Assembly (NCBI GenBank): GCA_022478985.1
Contig: JAKSZP010009283.1
Span: forward strand, 150,726 to 214,725
Length of the DNA stretch: 64,000 nt
Reading direction: 5' to 3'
Origin: Massospora cicadina
Taxonomy: Eukaryota; Entomophthoromycota; Entomophthoromycetes; Entomophthorales; Entomophthoraceae
The translations under genes were made by a program, and so were the position numbers. Of this stretch, positions 11,146-21,980 are shown one piece after another; within the stretch, counting starts at the first letter, position 1, and each line of letters begins with the position of its first letter. Below the pieces are notes generated by a model. The model worked only from the letters and a program-made list of their open reading frames with translations. It ran no database searches and was not told the DNA's origin.

Positions 11146-12859
11146 TGTAATAAACGAAAACAACCAAGTTTTTTAATGCCTTTACTGCAATCAGTTTGGC
11201 GCTGACTGACAACATTTAAATAAATTAATTTAAAGTTGGTTGCAAAGGTAAATAGTAGTTGAATTGGTTCAAATATGAGAAAACACTTGAAACGAGATAA
11301 AAATGAAAACAGCCAAGCAAGGTGGCAAAAAAACACCAAAATAACCTTATTTTATTCTCAAAATAAAAGGATTACCAACTGGAGTTGATTGAGAAGAAGA
11401 TCAAATCCTCAAAAAGGCAGGACGGCCCCACATGCCAAAGCAAAACTCGCTCCAGGAAAGGATAAACTCAGTAGAAAGAATTTCAAAGTGAATTTTGAAT
11501 TTGCAGACTTGACCTTATAAGATTGCCTTTTGAGGGCCCTTCCTGAACCATCAACTAGGCTCTTATGAGCCTAAAGAATGGCTCAGGTGAGGACAGCCCA
11601 GCGCCCAAACCAAACCTTGACCAAAAATTCTCTAATCAATTTGACTCAGTATTTAGAAATCTGAACCAATGGAAAAATAAAATGATCAAGTTAATCTGAT
11701 CATTACATTACCTCATGTTAGAGAAGGACCCCCAGAAGAGGGAAACCCAAAATGGGAGGCTGCCAATGTGAGAGCTTCTTGGGGCGAATTCCCTCAAGCC
11801 ACAGGAAAATTTTCCTAGAGAAATTCTGGGCCCCTCAGGGTGAGGGACAAATGGTGAGGGCGAGTTGGAACTGGGCTGCTGGGATCAGCCCACCTTGCAT
11901 GAGGAAGTACAACCAACGCTTGGTTGGGGTGCGCTCCTTTCCCACACTTCACTTGGCAATGGTCTTCCCATCTCTCTCAGGAAGGCACTCTCTACATTAG
12001 AAACATGAGAGAGAATGCAGTCCAGCGTGTCAGTATGGCCGTTTCCTTGCAAGGTGGACTGTCCATTAGTAGGGAGCCCTTCTTGACAGGTCTTTTTGTT
12101 GCCAACTGAGTTCATGTTGAAGAAGAGGACCCACTGGAGGTTCACACTGATGATCACTTTAGTTCCAGAGTTGTCCATCAGTCAATAGCTCACACCAGTG
12201 CTGGTTACCGGACAACTGGGACTTAATGTGGCTACTGAGATCAGCCCAACTGAGGATCAGTGGTGTGATGAATGCACACTTGACTTTTGAATTATGTAAC
12301 AAATGGAAATACCACAGTATCCAAATGCTATTATCACCATCAGTTTGGCACTGAATAAAAACACCAAAATATTCTAACCTGAAGTTTGTTGCAAAGTTGA
12401 ATATTAGTTGAATAGTTTCAACTATAAGAAAAACACTCAAAATGAGACCAAAAGTGAATAGGTAAGCGAGATGGCTTGGAAAATCCAAAATTAACCTTAT
12501 TTATTGTCAAAATAAAAGGATCTGCAAGTGGAGTTGATAGAGGATCTGCCTAAGTCCTCACAATGGTAAGGATGGCCCCACAGGCCAAAACAAAACCGCT
12601 TTAAGGAAGGATAAACTTTGTAGAATAATTACAAAGTGAGCTTCAGAATTCGTGGGCTTGACTTTTTAAGGTTGCCCTTTCAGGGGCCTCACCAAACCAT
12701 TAACTAGGCTATTACAATCCTAAAGAATAACTCAGCTGAGGCACAGCCCAGCTCCCAAACCAAACCACGACCAAAGATCCTTCAAACAATTTAGCTTAGT
12801 ACTAGGAAAATCCAAATCCAAGTCAAAATGCAACAAATTAAATTAATCCAATTGTTATA
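11146..12859. mobile_element. Short LTR-type element without coding region (TRIM/LARD-like)
   Basis: Two diverged direct repeats of about 565 bp (11146-11707 and 12295-12859) match along their length. Landmarks are atcagtttggc, aaaataaaaggat, gatggcccca and cagcccag...ccaaaccaaacc. Each starts TGTAA. The 587 bp between them has no recognisable gag or pol. Outer flanks GTTAT (11141-11145) and TTTAT (12860-12864) may be a mutated 5-bp duplication. This is the layout of a small non-autonomous LTR retrotransposon. I could not find a convincing PBS or PPT, so orientation is open. A tandem duplication of a non-mobile segment is the alternative. Confidence 0.55.
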
Positions 12860-12865
12860 TTTATG

Positions 12866-13368
12866 CCCATTGGTTCAGGGACAGAAGCAGTAAAGGTGCT
12901 CACGCTGTCAGAATTATTCACCAATGTGCTGTGCCAGCTTTGTGATGCTCCCAAAACAGTCATGCTCACTTGGCACTGGAAATTGAGGTATCTGTTCATG
13001 GATAATAGCCCCCTATTTCCAAAAATATATGAAAATTACTTTTTAGCTGGCTTTTATGCAGGCTGAGACTAAGATATTGAATTTCTATAATTCTTTAAAT
13101 GCTTACTTTATGATAATATAGAAATATTGTCTAAAATACACTTATTATTTGAAACAATTGATATCTACAAACTCCATACAAAATCACATGAATCACCACA
13201 CTACCAAATCTGAGTAGTGAGTTACACTGAATGGAAAGGTGCTAGAGTGCCAGTTTTAACCAATCAGTGCTGTGCCACTCTCCATCAACCCTCACACACA
13301 CAACGCAAACTCAAGGTCAAATCATTGAGCTGATCATAAATATCAAAGGGTATCACCTTTACTTTATA
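12866..13368. other. Unassigned spacer
   Basis: About 500 bp of mostly AT-rich DNA without a recognisable gene, repeat or RNA. A 67-codon frame at 12863-13066 has no motif and starts inside the end of the preceding repeat. The segment ends at the left target duplication of LINE-A. Confidence 0.5.
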
Positions 13369-13395
13369 CCTAAAGCCAAAGATTTAAATTTAAAT

Positions 13396-14106
13396 TTATT
13401 GTGAGGAAGGCTGACCATGGGACGGACACTTCCAAGTTTTGCCCCAAAAGAGACAAAACTTAGTAACAGGGAAGGCACCCCAGAGAAGTGATGCTATCTC
13501 TTGTTGCCAGCGGGAACACCACTTTGGGGAGGGGAGGGAACATATGAAGGGGCCGTAGCCACAATTGAACACGTGTGGAGGAAAGGGTCTGATTTGATGA
13601 ACCAAACTGGGAACAAGAGGAGACCAGCTGTCAGCGACGCTGTGGGAGGTACCCAAACATCCACGCCTGAAAGTGGTCCACCAAATGAGACCGGAATCTG
13701 TGGACAGCTTCTGGGAGGGTGGGGGTGGAGCCTGTGATGGCATCCAAGACAATCGTGTGGATAGTCCACATGGCGATTGCAACCACCAGAGCACGAAGGG
13801 AGGAAGGGAGGGGGGAGGCCATTGATAAAGCAAACATATCTCTTGAAAGACTGGATGGATGTGTTTAATCCTGGCCCAGCAGACGTTGAACTTCGCGCCA
13901 TATCACTTTAGAGGTAGGCACTTCTCCAGTCGGTGGAACAGCGTTCCATACTGGCCACACATGACGCAGGATGAGTGTAAAGCGTTAGAGTGCTCAGCCG
14001 TATGGTACACCCACCTCAGGCAGCGCCACACATGGGAACATATTTGAGGCTGCAACAGAGGATGGTGTGCGTATTTCCAGATAGTTTTTAGGTCTCCTTG
14101 GAGCAA
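13396..14106 (-). pseudogene. LINE-A ORF2 C-terminal CCHC region
   Basis: On the minus strand near 14000-13930 the frame reads SSCVMCGQYGTLFHRLEKC, a C-x2-C-x7-H-x4-C motif typical of the C-terminus of L1-like ORF2. Further frames down to 13396 hold the last part (FKRYVCFINGL, AMWTIHTIVLDAI) matching LINE-D 32005-32634. A G-rich 3' region of about 100 bp follows before the end of the element. Confidence 0.78.
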
Positions 14107-14164
14107 GGGATGTCCATCATGTCCAGGTAGTCCACCCTGGATAGGACGTGGGGCCGTGTGGGGA

Positions 14165-15807
14165 TCACGACCTCTTGGATGGGTAGCCCCTGTACCTCTT
14201 GTGTGAACTGAGGAGAGGGGCGGCCTCTTTGGGCTGTGTGTCCGCTAATACAAATTCTCCACTCAGCACTCCGCATGGAGAGGAGGATTCGTTTGTAGTA
14301 GTTTTAGTCCCAAGTGGACCTGTGGCCGATGGGTGTGAAGCCAAATATTTCATCAGGGAGTGAGGGTTCGATGGATTGTTAAGGCCCAAGGCGCGGGAGA
14401 AGTTGGAGTGGGCTGCGCGGGACCAGTGTTGGGAGGGGAGCGTAGGGGCAGTGACGGCCGCAATCCAGGCGCCCAGGATCTTGGCAGCATGGGCTTTGAA
14501 GTCAAGCAGGCCCATGCCTCCATGATGATGAGGGCCAAACATGACCTCTAGCCATACTGGTGTTGGGCGGCCTGACCAAAGCCATCCTTGCAGCAGGGCA
14601 TACAAGGATTTGAAAAAGCTTGGGGAGAAGGGGATGGGTGGGCTCCAAACCAGACTTTGGAGAGGAACATAGAGTTGGCTAAAACAACCCTGACAGTAAG
14701 GGAAGTAGGGTGGGCTCTGAGGGAGGCGATGCGCTTTGTCACGTTGTCTAGAATATGACTCTCCATTACTGCTGATGCGTACCTGCCTGCCTCCACCCAC
14801 ACGCTCAGATGGTGGAATGGCCCTATGGTAGGGTGTGGCACAAAGGGGAGCACCAGTGGGGTGGTGTGGGGTGAGCTGGGAGGGCGAACACGTGTGTGAG
14901 CAGATGGGCTGGGCATTGGTTGCTGGGGCCCAGCAGGTTTGATACTGACCTTGGAGGATGAGTTCGGTTTTGGAAGCGTTCAGTGCAGCATTACTTACCC
15001 AGGAATACTCCTGGATGTAAGCTTCGAGTGCGCGTGCATCTTTATTATTAGACACCTCAACCACACAGTCATCTGCAAACGCCATCATCTTGACTGGTGC
15101 TTGGCCTGGCACATGGACCCCAGTGAGTTGGGAATTCACGTTTCGAAGTAGTGGGTCAAGGCTGAAGTTGTATAAGAGTGGGCTAAGGGGGTCTCCTTGT
15201 CGCAAGCCCCTTTGAGGGCGGACTACTTCCGTTAGGAAGCCAGGGCCACGTACTGCCATAGTTGAAGATTTTGTGAGCAGCATCACCCAGTTGATGAAGC
15301 GAGGGGGTAAGCAGAATTGATGGAGGCAGGCCCTGAGGTATTCCCAGTTTACTCTATCATAGGCCTTCTGTTGGTCCAAGAATACAAGTGCCCCAGAGGC
15401 TGTAGACTGGCATGCGTTAGCCACAGAGTGCACGTTGTCCCAAATTGACCTTCTGGGTATGAAACCAAATTGTTCTGGGGAGATGGTAACAGATGCTACA
15501 ATCCCTAAACGGTTAACCATAATTTTTGTTAAAATTTTTGTATCCATGTTAGTTAAAGAAATGGGGCGCCAGTTGGTTAAGTCTAGCTTGTTCCCTTTCT
15601 TAAAGAGTGTGACGGTGAAGGCCTCTTGTCCTCCTGGTAGGAGGCGCGTTTCCAGAAGGCTCTGGTTAAGTGAGGCAAGCAGTAGTGGGGATATATATTT
15701 GAAGTACTTTTCATAGAATTCATTGGAATGCCATCTGGGCCTGGGAATTTCCAGTTTGGTGCACCATGGATGGCTGTCCATAATTCGTTTGGAGTAATCA
15801 AATTCAT
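14165..15807 (-). pseudogene. LINE-A ORF2 reverse transcriptase
   Basis: A 538-codon frame (15781-14165) contains almost the whole RT of an L1-like LINE. Motifs: NWRPISLTNMDTKIL at residues ~70-84, EQFGFIPRRSIWDNV ~103-117, FLDQQKAYDRVNW ~134-146 (motif A Asp 136), RGLRQGDPLSPLLYN ~191-205, MAFADDCVV ~233-241 (FADD codons 15068-15079) and ALNASKTEL ~266-274. All catalytic Asp residues are present. From about residue 285 to 390 the frame does not match its relatives. The matching thumb sequence (VWVEAGRYASAVMES) lies in another frame at 14916-14548, so two compensating frameshifts are present. The tail of the frame (LQGWLWSGRP, GLLDFKAHAAKILGAW) matches again. Best-preserved RT in the window. 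Confidence 0.9.
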
Positions 15808-15955
15808 TATTTCTGGGTATCGGGAAACAAAGCAGATGTGGGTTCAGTTGAGAAATTCCGCCACTTCAGCTGGCTGAATTGGATCAGATTGGTATAACTC
15901 GAAGTAATACTTGTGTATTTTGATTACCACTTTGGCTGGCATATCCACGATGGAA

Positions 15956-17000
15956 TCATCCAATCTTCACACCTGTGTGCAGGCCATGCTCTGGCGTGGT
16001 GCGAAAATTTTTTAAAAAAAATATGCGGTGCACTTGTTGCCCTCTGTAATGCGTTTGGCCCTGTACTGAACACAAACCCAATGTTTGTGTTGCCTTTTGA
16101 GCGCGTTGAGGTGGGCGGCTGCCTCTGCCCACTTCCAGCCCCATGCAGGGCTGTATCCTGTGGCTGGGATATTGGACTTTAGGTGTGCCAACTTTGCTAG
16201 AGCATGCGAGATGATGACTGATGTGGCTCATGAGCATCAGGAGGAGAGGTGACGAGAGTGGTGGATGATATCCTATTTGAAGGCTGCCCATGTGGAGATG
16301 GGGTCCGCGCAAAACGGTGTAACAAACTATTTCGCCAAAGTTGCTGATTCCACCCAAGTGGAAAATCCTGGCAATGCAAGTTCGGGAGGGCAGAGTTTGC
16401 ACCGATGTGGGGTCTTAGCCACTGTGACAGGTAGGTGGTAGGTTATCAAGACCAGCCAGTGGTCAGAAAATTCAATTTTCATTATTTGGAAGTGGGAAAT
16501 GTGAGGTTGGAATTTCGCCAGTGTAAGGATAAGGTCTATGCGGGTCATGGACCTTAATTGGCCGTTGTGGATGTGGGGCGTATCATGTTTTAAGCAGCGG
16601 GGCTTTCCACAGCAGTGCATCCATAAACCCAAGGGTGGCCTTTAGAACGAGAAGTTCTACGTGACCCTGGGGGGCGTGGGAGGAGGAAGGCCAATGGTCC
16701 ATTAGGTGTGTTTAGCCAACAGTTCATATTGCCGACTACAAAAGGGTCTGGGGGAAATGGTATGTATTTGACCAATGAGAAAAATTCCCGATGTTCTCAT
16801 ACACAGGTTGGGACATAGATGCTGATGATAGCATGTGCCACGTCAGCCCATTAGAAAGTGACAACAAGGACTCAGCCATTGAGGAAGGATTCTGATGATA
16901 AAAATTTGAAAAATTGTTTTTCCAAACTAGCACCCCACAGTGCTCTGACCAAAAAGATAGGGATGGGAGGAGCATGGTTTTCCAAGCATCCTCGGAACCT
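15956..17000 (-). pseudogene. LINE-A ORF2 endonuclease domain remnant
   Basis: The AP-endonuclease-like domain would nick target DNA to start target-primed reverse transcription. On the minus strand one reads VGNMNCWLNTPNGPL (16775 onward; compare GDFNCWDNPN in LINE-E). In the next frame (16632-16327) come TRIDLIL and FSDHWLVL, the conserved R-x-D and S-D-H motifs. The domain runs into the ORF2 linker toward 15956. Frames change at least twice. Confidence 0.8.
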
Positions 17001-17173
17001 CATGGACAGTGGGACTCCTGGATGGCCAGGATATCCACAGGTAAATTTTTTTGTAAAGAACTCAGTTTCCTAGCCTGGGATGGTGAGGCCTTGAGTCTGG
17101 CGATATTCAACATCCCTAAAGTGAAGGTTTCCCCATTGCACCTTAGGTGTGAGGGGGTGGGCACCCAGGCCCA

Positions 17174-18560
17174 CTAGCCTCTCTCTAGATCCCCACGGCC
17201 CTTCATGGCAGCGCGGGTGTTTGCAGCAACGCTATTGGTAGTTTTGTTGATTTTAGCAGAAAAATTTGCATTGGCTTTTGCCCTCACTTTTTGTTTTCCT
17301 GACATCGAACAAATTTTTTGCAGTGCAGATGAGTTTGGTGCACCAACGATTGGGTCAAAAAATGTTTTCAGGTAGGTTGGACCCCAAGTCAGTTTTGACT
17401 GGAGCTTGGTTGCAAAGATCGGGTGAAATTGAGTCACCCATCAGATCCTCAGATTGGGTGGCCCAATTGGCATGGGCTTCCCAATATGATTGGTTGATGG
17501 ATTCCTGAGTTGCTTCTGCTGCGAAGGTTTCAATGTCCTCCTGGCATTGGGAGTGTGGGATAGTGGTGGTGACTTTGGCCGCTTTCTTGGCCACAGCCCT
17601 GCGGGCCTGCTTGGCCTTCTTCTGCTCTTGCAGGGAAATAGGTCTTACCAGTAGGTAGCAGCCTTGTGCTCCCCATGGGAAAGCCTCTTTGGTGCTTGTG
17701 GTTGGTTTGTAGTGTGCCTCTCCACTAGCCATGGCCACCGAGGGGTGCTCTTAGAATGTGATGCCCTCCTTGGTGGGGCATGCATGTGCCTTATGGCTGA
17801 ATGCATCAGGTGGGTGCAGATGGGGGGCGCGCTGTCCACGGTTACCCGGAAAGGGTGGGTGGTATGCCCTTCAATATTGATATATGTGGAGTGCGGGATC
17901 TGGGTAGGTCCTTCACAATCTCCTCAGTTGGGGTCAGAACTGCGATGGCTTTGCTGGTGCACAGGTGTGGCATAAGCATAAAGTGTTGCATCTTAAAAGA
18001 TTGTATTTCGCCATAAATGGTGAGACCATCTTTCAGGTGCTGCTCCAAAATGGCACATTTTACCGTAGTAGGTAAAAATGTCAAATGTGAGGAAAATTTG
18101 GTTGGATTTTATCCATCTGGTGCATTTGGTTTTAATGACCCATTGCCCTTTGGGGAGGTCAATCACTACGCACACCACAGCAGCTTCATCTGCTGCCTCC
18201 TTGTTTTTGAAACTGAGGTCCAGCCAACCATGTGACATGGAGTGAGGTGCAACGTACACCGCGGTCAGGAAAAAAGTGTGCACATCCCCACAAAATTTTT
18301 CCCATATAGCTGTTTGTTGGATGTCCAGAAACACATGGACTCCATATTCCACTGATGAGAGTGGTTGGGAGTGCGGCGTGTTGATGTACTGATTGCATTG
18401 CACTTGCCAAGTGAGGATTTCTGGGGAAATATTGACTGCCAGTTTTTTTTATATTTTTTTCTATTCCACCGGTTTCTCCAGGGCGTTTTCAAATGTTTGA
18501 GGCCGTGGGTCTACCACCTGCTCCTCTAACCTTACTTGCCCAACTGCTCCCAGACATGGG
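17174..18560 (-). pseudogene. LINE-A ORF1 (RNA-binding protein) remnant
   Basis: ORF1 proteins coat LINE RNA. On the minus strand 18403-17993 holds the N-terminal domain (VEYGVHVFLD, AVYVAP, TRW). 18084-17842 holds an RRM-like segment (LKDGLTIYGEIQSFKM, LCTSKAIAVL). 17839-17750 holds remains of the CCHC knuckle (HKAHACP in one frame). 17738-17355 is a Lys/Ala-rich charged tail (KKAKQARRAVAKKAAK). Each block aligns in order with LINE-E ORF1 (51344-50331). The blocks lie in different frames, so at least three frameshifts have occurred. Confidence 0.82.
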
Positions 18561-19204
18561 CGCAGACTAATCTCTCTCTGTGAGATTATCAAACTAGAAT
18601 CAGACTTGAATTGAATAAGTTGCAAAAGTGATTGCAACGAGAGAGAAAAGTTTCCTAAAGCCAAATATCATGTATATATTTTTAGCTGGGTATCTTTCAA
18701 AATCTTTTGTAAAATTTTATCCATTGTAGTGCTGTAAAATCATCATTGTGTTTTATCATATTGCTTTTAAAAGAAGACAACAGGGATATTTATATTACTC
18801 AAGTGATTGGTTAAATGGCCTATACTAAACCTGTGAGCAAAAGCATCCAAATGACTGAGTAATAAATTAAAGTTAATTAATAAAAAAAATTTGGTCATTA
18901 ATCATATATCTGAAAGTGATTTAGAAAATAATCTTATAGTAAGATTATTGTATATATAAGTACATATTTATCCCATAATTCCTCCTTAACAAATGGGTTA
19001 AGAATAAACAAACTTACAACAAAGATTTTATGAATCAAGAGAAACAACATAAACAGGGTTTTCTTATTTTTAATTATTTAAATTTATACAAATGCTATAT
19101 ATATGACTTTGTTTTAATTCAATATATTATTTTGGATAATCAGTTTGATATTCAGTAGATTTAGAGGCATAATGATTTAGTGTAAAGGGTTTAAATTTAT
19201 TTAT

Positions 19205-19565
19205 TTTATTTGATTGGCCTAATTATGGACTAGAATTAACAGTGGCTTTTTTTAAATACTTAATTTAGCTATCCTTTTATTGGTTTGATTGGTCCAATCT
19301 CATACTAAAATAACAAAGGCCATCTATAAAACTTATTTTACTATCTACATAGTTGATAATTTTTGGATCAATCATTACATACTAAACTTACTAATGACCA
19401 TCTAAATAGATAATTTATTCTAATTATCTAGCTGATTTGGTTAAAACAATTTACATGATAAATTTTCTAGTGGCCGTGTACAATACATGATTTGGTCTAT
19501 TATTTTAGTTGACTTGATTGATTCAATTACATAATAAAACTACTAATGGAAATCTACAATAATAT
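19205..19565. repeat. Degenerate tandem array, ~75-80 bp unit, about five copies
   Basis: Successive blocks starting near 19207, 19282, 19363, 19435 and 19510 share the pattern ttgattggtccaat-catactaaa-taactaatggccatcta followed by an AT-rich tail. Copies have drifted with many substitutions and small indels. No transposon boundary coincides with the array. Confidence 0.6.
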
Positions 19566-20278
19566 AGGCTCATCACACTATGACATCATTTAATATCTTG
19601 GATTTTGAACCTTTTTCCAGGACATAGGAAATATATATGTCAGAATAACACCGCACTTATATCTTTGAGACAAATTTAGGATTTATTTAGGCAAGATGAT
19701 ATAACCTTTTTGTTACAGTACAAATTTCTATTCTGGTACCTGTATTTTTTGGTGTAATTTTAAAGGCATTTCACATCAAAAACTTGCTAACTTCATTTTA
19801 ACTATATATTATAGTTTTATATTATCATAGGTGCACATATCTAAATCTCACTCTTACACATTACCAAATTTTGTTATGTATAAGCCTTAAATCATTTTGC
19901 AGCTCACCTAAATAGAATATCTCTTGGCGAATGACTAAAATTGCAAAAACCTAAGCTCATTTGTTCAATCTCAAACTGTTTGGGCTGGAGAGTAACAAAA
20001 AGCCAGGTTGTTTCCAATCAGCTTAAGGATTATTTATAATGCTTAATAAACCTTAAGTTTAATTAAGGCTTGATATTACAGTTATAGACCTTTAGTAAGA
20101 CAGTTTCTAAATTTCAAAGCCCTAAAGGATTTTATAAAAAACATCTATCCTATATTAGTTCACCTATTGTGTAAAACTTTTTATGCCAGATTTGGATGGA
20201 ATTGGTCCAGTAATTCAAGATAAGCTGCACTGGCACAGCTGAAGCTGTGCCACCACTATGCTCTTTGCTCCATTTACC

Positions 20279-20622
20279 TTAAAAACTCATTTGTGCCACT
20301 TAGACTAACAGCTTTACTGTTGCCGTCGTGGCATGTGAGTTAACTTTTTTCTGTAATATTATAACCTAAAAAAATCCATTGTTCAAGGTACTTTTGATAG
20401 TATGGGTTATTACCATAAAAACTTACATTTGTGCAACCCAGACAAACTGCTTATCTGTTACCCTCATGACCTGTGAGATATCTTTTTCACTGTAATATCA
20501 TCACTCAGAAAAGCACAATAAGGCTCTAAAATATAAAAATAGTATTTTATATATCATAGAACTATTTTTGTGCCACTTAACTAACAGCATCACTGTTGAC
20601 CTCATGGCTGGAGAAATGGTAT
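20279..20622. repeat. Degenerate tandem array, ~140 bp unit, 2.4 copies
   Basis: Three blocks at about 20279, 20417 and 20558 share the order 'catttgtgccacttagac', 'aactgcttatctgttaccct', 'catgacctgtgag' and 'ctgtaatatcatcact'. The third copy is truncated after the 'catggctggag' part. No gene is associated. Confidence 0.6.
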
Positions 20623-20869
20623 AATGTCTCCAACTCAAAGCTCTATTTATAGTTAAGCTTACAAACTCAAGCAATCTGAAGAGTACTAATATAATCAAGT
20701 GCCTTTTTACAATCAAAAATAACTAGCAAAGAATTACTGATTTATTTGAAGTATAGTAGAGATTAACTTAATTATTTCTTTTTATTTAACCAAGGTAAGC
20801 TTACCAGGGTATGGACATTACTGATATATGTACTGGGATAGGGGGAGGTGAAGTATAGCGAGATTTAGG

Positions 20870-21980
20870 CACCCCAGAGTAGAGAGCTACCTTAGTTGTT
20901 AGCCAGTACAGCCAGGCATAGGAGGGTTGAATTCCCTACTCTGAAGGGGTATCCCCTATTATGGAGCAGGTGTGGAGGAAGGGGTCCATATGCAGAAACC
21001 AGACTGGGAACCATGATTAACAAGTTAATGTTAATTCAGCCTCATGTAACCGTATAGCCAGGATTGAAAGTGTTTCAATAGGACTAGGTGAAATCTACTG
21101 ATTGACCCATGGATGGTGGGCATGGTTCCCTTCAAGGTATCCAGTGCTACGGTGTGGATTGTCCACATTGAAATGGTGACTATAAGAGAGTGGAGTGTGG
21201 GTGGTATTGGGGATTTAAGTTGGAGTTTAAGGAGGCTTCTGGAGATTGACAGCTCTCAGTCACTTTGGATTCTTAACAGATGCGTAACTTCACGCCATAT
21301 GGCTCTAGATGGGTGGCATGCTTTGAGGTGGTAGTGCAGGGTGCTATCCCCTCCACACACTGCGCATGCTGCATGAATAGAGTTAAAGCGGTCTGATGTT
21401 CTGTAGGTTCTTCTGAGGAAACGCCGGATGATAGCTCTTACCCTTGGCTGGAGGAGTGGATGATAGCCTCCATATTGCCTTCTGTGTTGTGAGATCGTAT
21501 GGGATATCTAAAGCATCCAGGTAGTCAATTATTGCAATGAGTGGGGCCACGTTGTGTGTGTCCCTCTGGGGGTGCTCCTCAGGTTTCCTTAGCATGAAAT
21601 GAGCTCTGGGCCTTCCCCTTCTCTGACTGGTGCCTGTGAGGGTGCCGGTTCACCACATGTGCCAAATGGTGCGGTGGAGGAGTTTGGAGTGAAGGGGGGT
21701 TCTATGTGGGCCCACTGCATTGGGGCAGTTTACAAGGTATGTGAACAGGCTGGACAGGTTGTGTGAGTTGGATAGTTTGAGCGCATGTGCAAAGTTAGCC
21801 CTCACCATTATGGACCAGTGTTGTTGTGGGAGGTCTGGGGTTAGGACTTCCTCTATCCAGGTGCCCAATATGTGGTTAGCGTGGATCTCAAAGTCTATTA
21901 GGCCCATGCCTCCGCTGGAGCGTGTGCTGAAGAGTGTTTCCACCCGTACAGGTGGCTAGGTCCCAGGCCAATGCATCCCT
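20870..21980 (-). pseudogene. LINE-B ORF2 C-terminal region
   Basis: Frames 21943-21650 (GGMGLIDFEIHANHILGTW, LPQQHWSIMVRANFAHAL) and 21595-21383 (PEEHPQRDTHNVAPLI, DALDIPYDLTTQKAIW) match the same region of LINE-C, -D and -E. The CCHC motif should lie near 21350. It is only partly legible there (CAVCGG...HYHLK). The 3' untranslated part follows to 20790. Confidence 0.75.

Larger units (their letters stand above)
13381..18653 (-). mobile_element. LINE-A: full-length L1-like non-LTR retrotransposon, decayed
   Basis: The element is 5.27 kb, on the minus strand, bounded by the 12-bp duplication CCTAAAGCCAAA at 13369-13380 and 18654-18665. Its 5' end (minus strand AAACTTTTCTCTCTCGTTG) resembles those of LINE-B, -C and -E, and it ends in an AATAAATTT-type tail. 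ORF1 lies at ~17170-18560 and ORF2 (endonuclease, RT, C-terminal CCHC) at ~13400-17000. It is visibly richer in GC than its flanks. Its proteins differ clearly from those of LINE-B to LINE-E, so it represents a separate subfamily. Stops and frameshifts break both ORFs, yet one ORF2 frame stays open for 538 codons. Confidence 0.92.
18666..20774. other. AT-rich spacer with two degenerate tandem arrays
   Basis: No coding sequence is supported over 2.1 kb. It contains the ~75-bp and ~140-bp tandem arrays listed separately and a 22-bp near-perfect hairpin at 20231-20252. A 71-codon minus frame (20716-20501) overlaps the second array and shows no motif. It ends where the LINE-B 3' tail begins. Confidence 0.6.

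Noticed and set aside
13494..13901. A 135-codon minus frame overlapping the LINE-A 3' region
   Set aside because: It is a shadow of the ORF2 C-terminus and 3' UTR, caused by GC-rich sequence with few stops.
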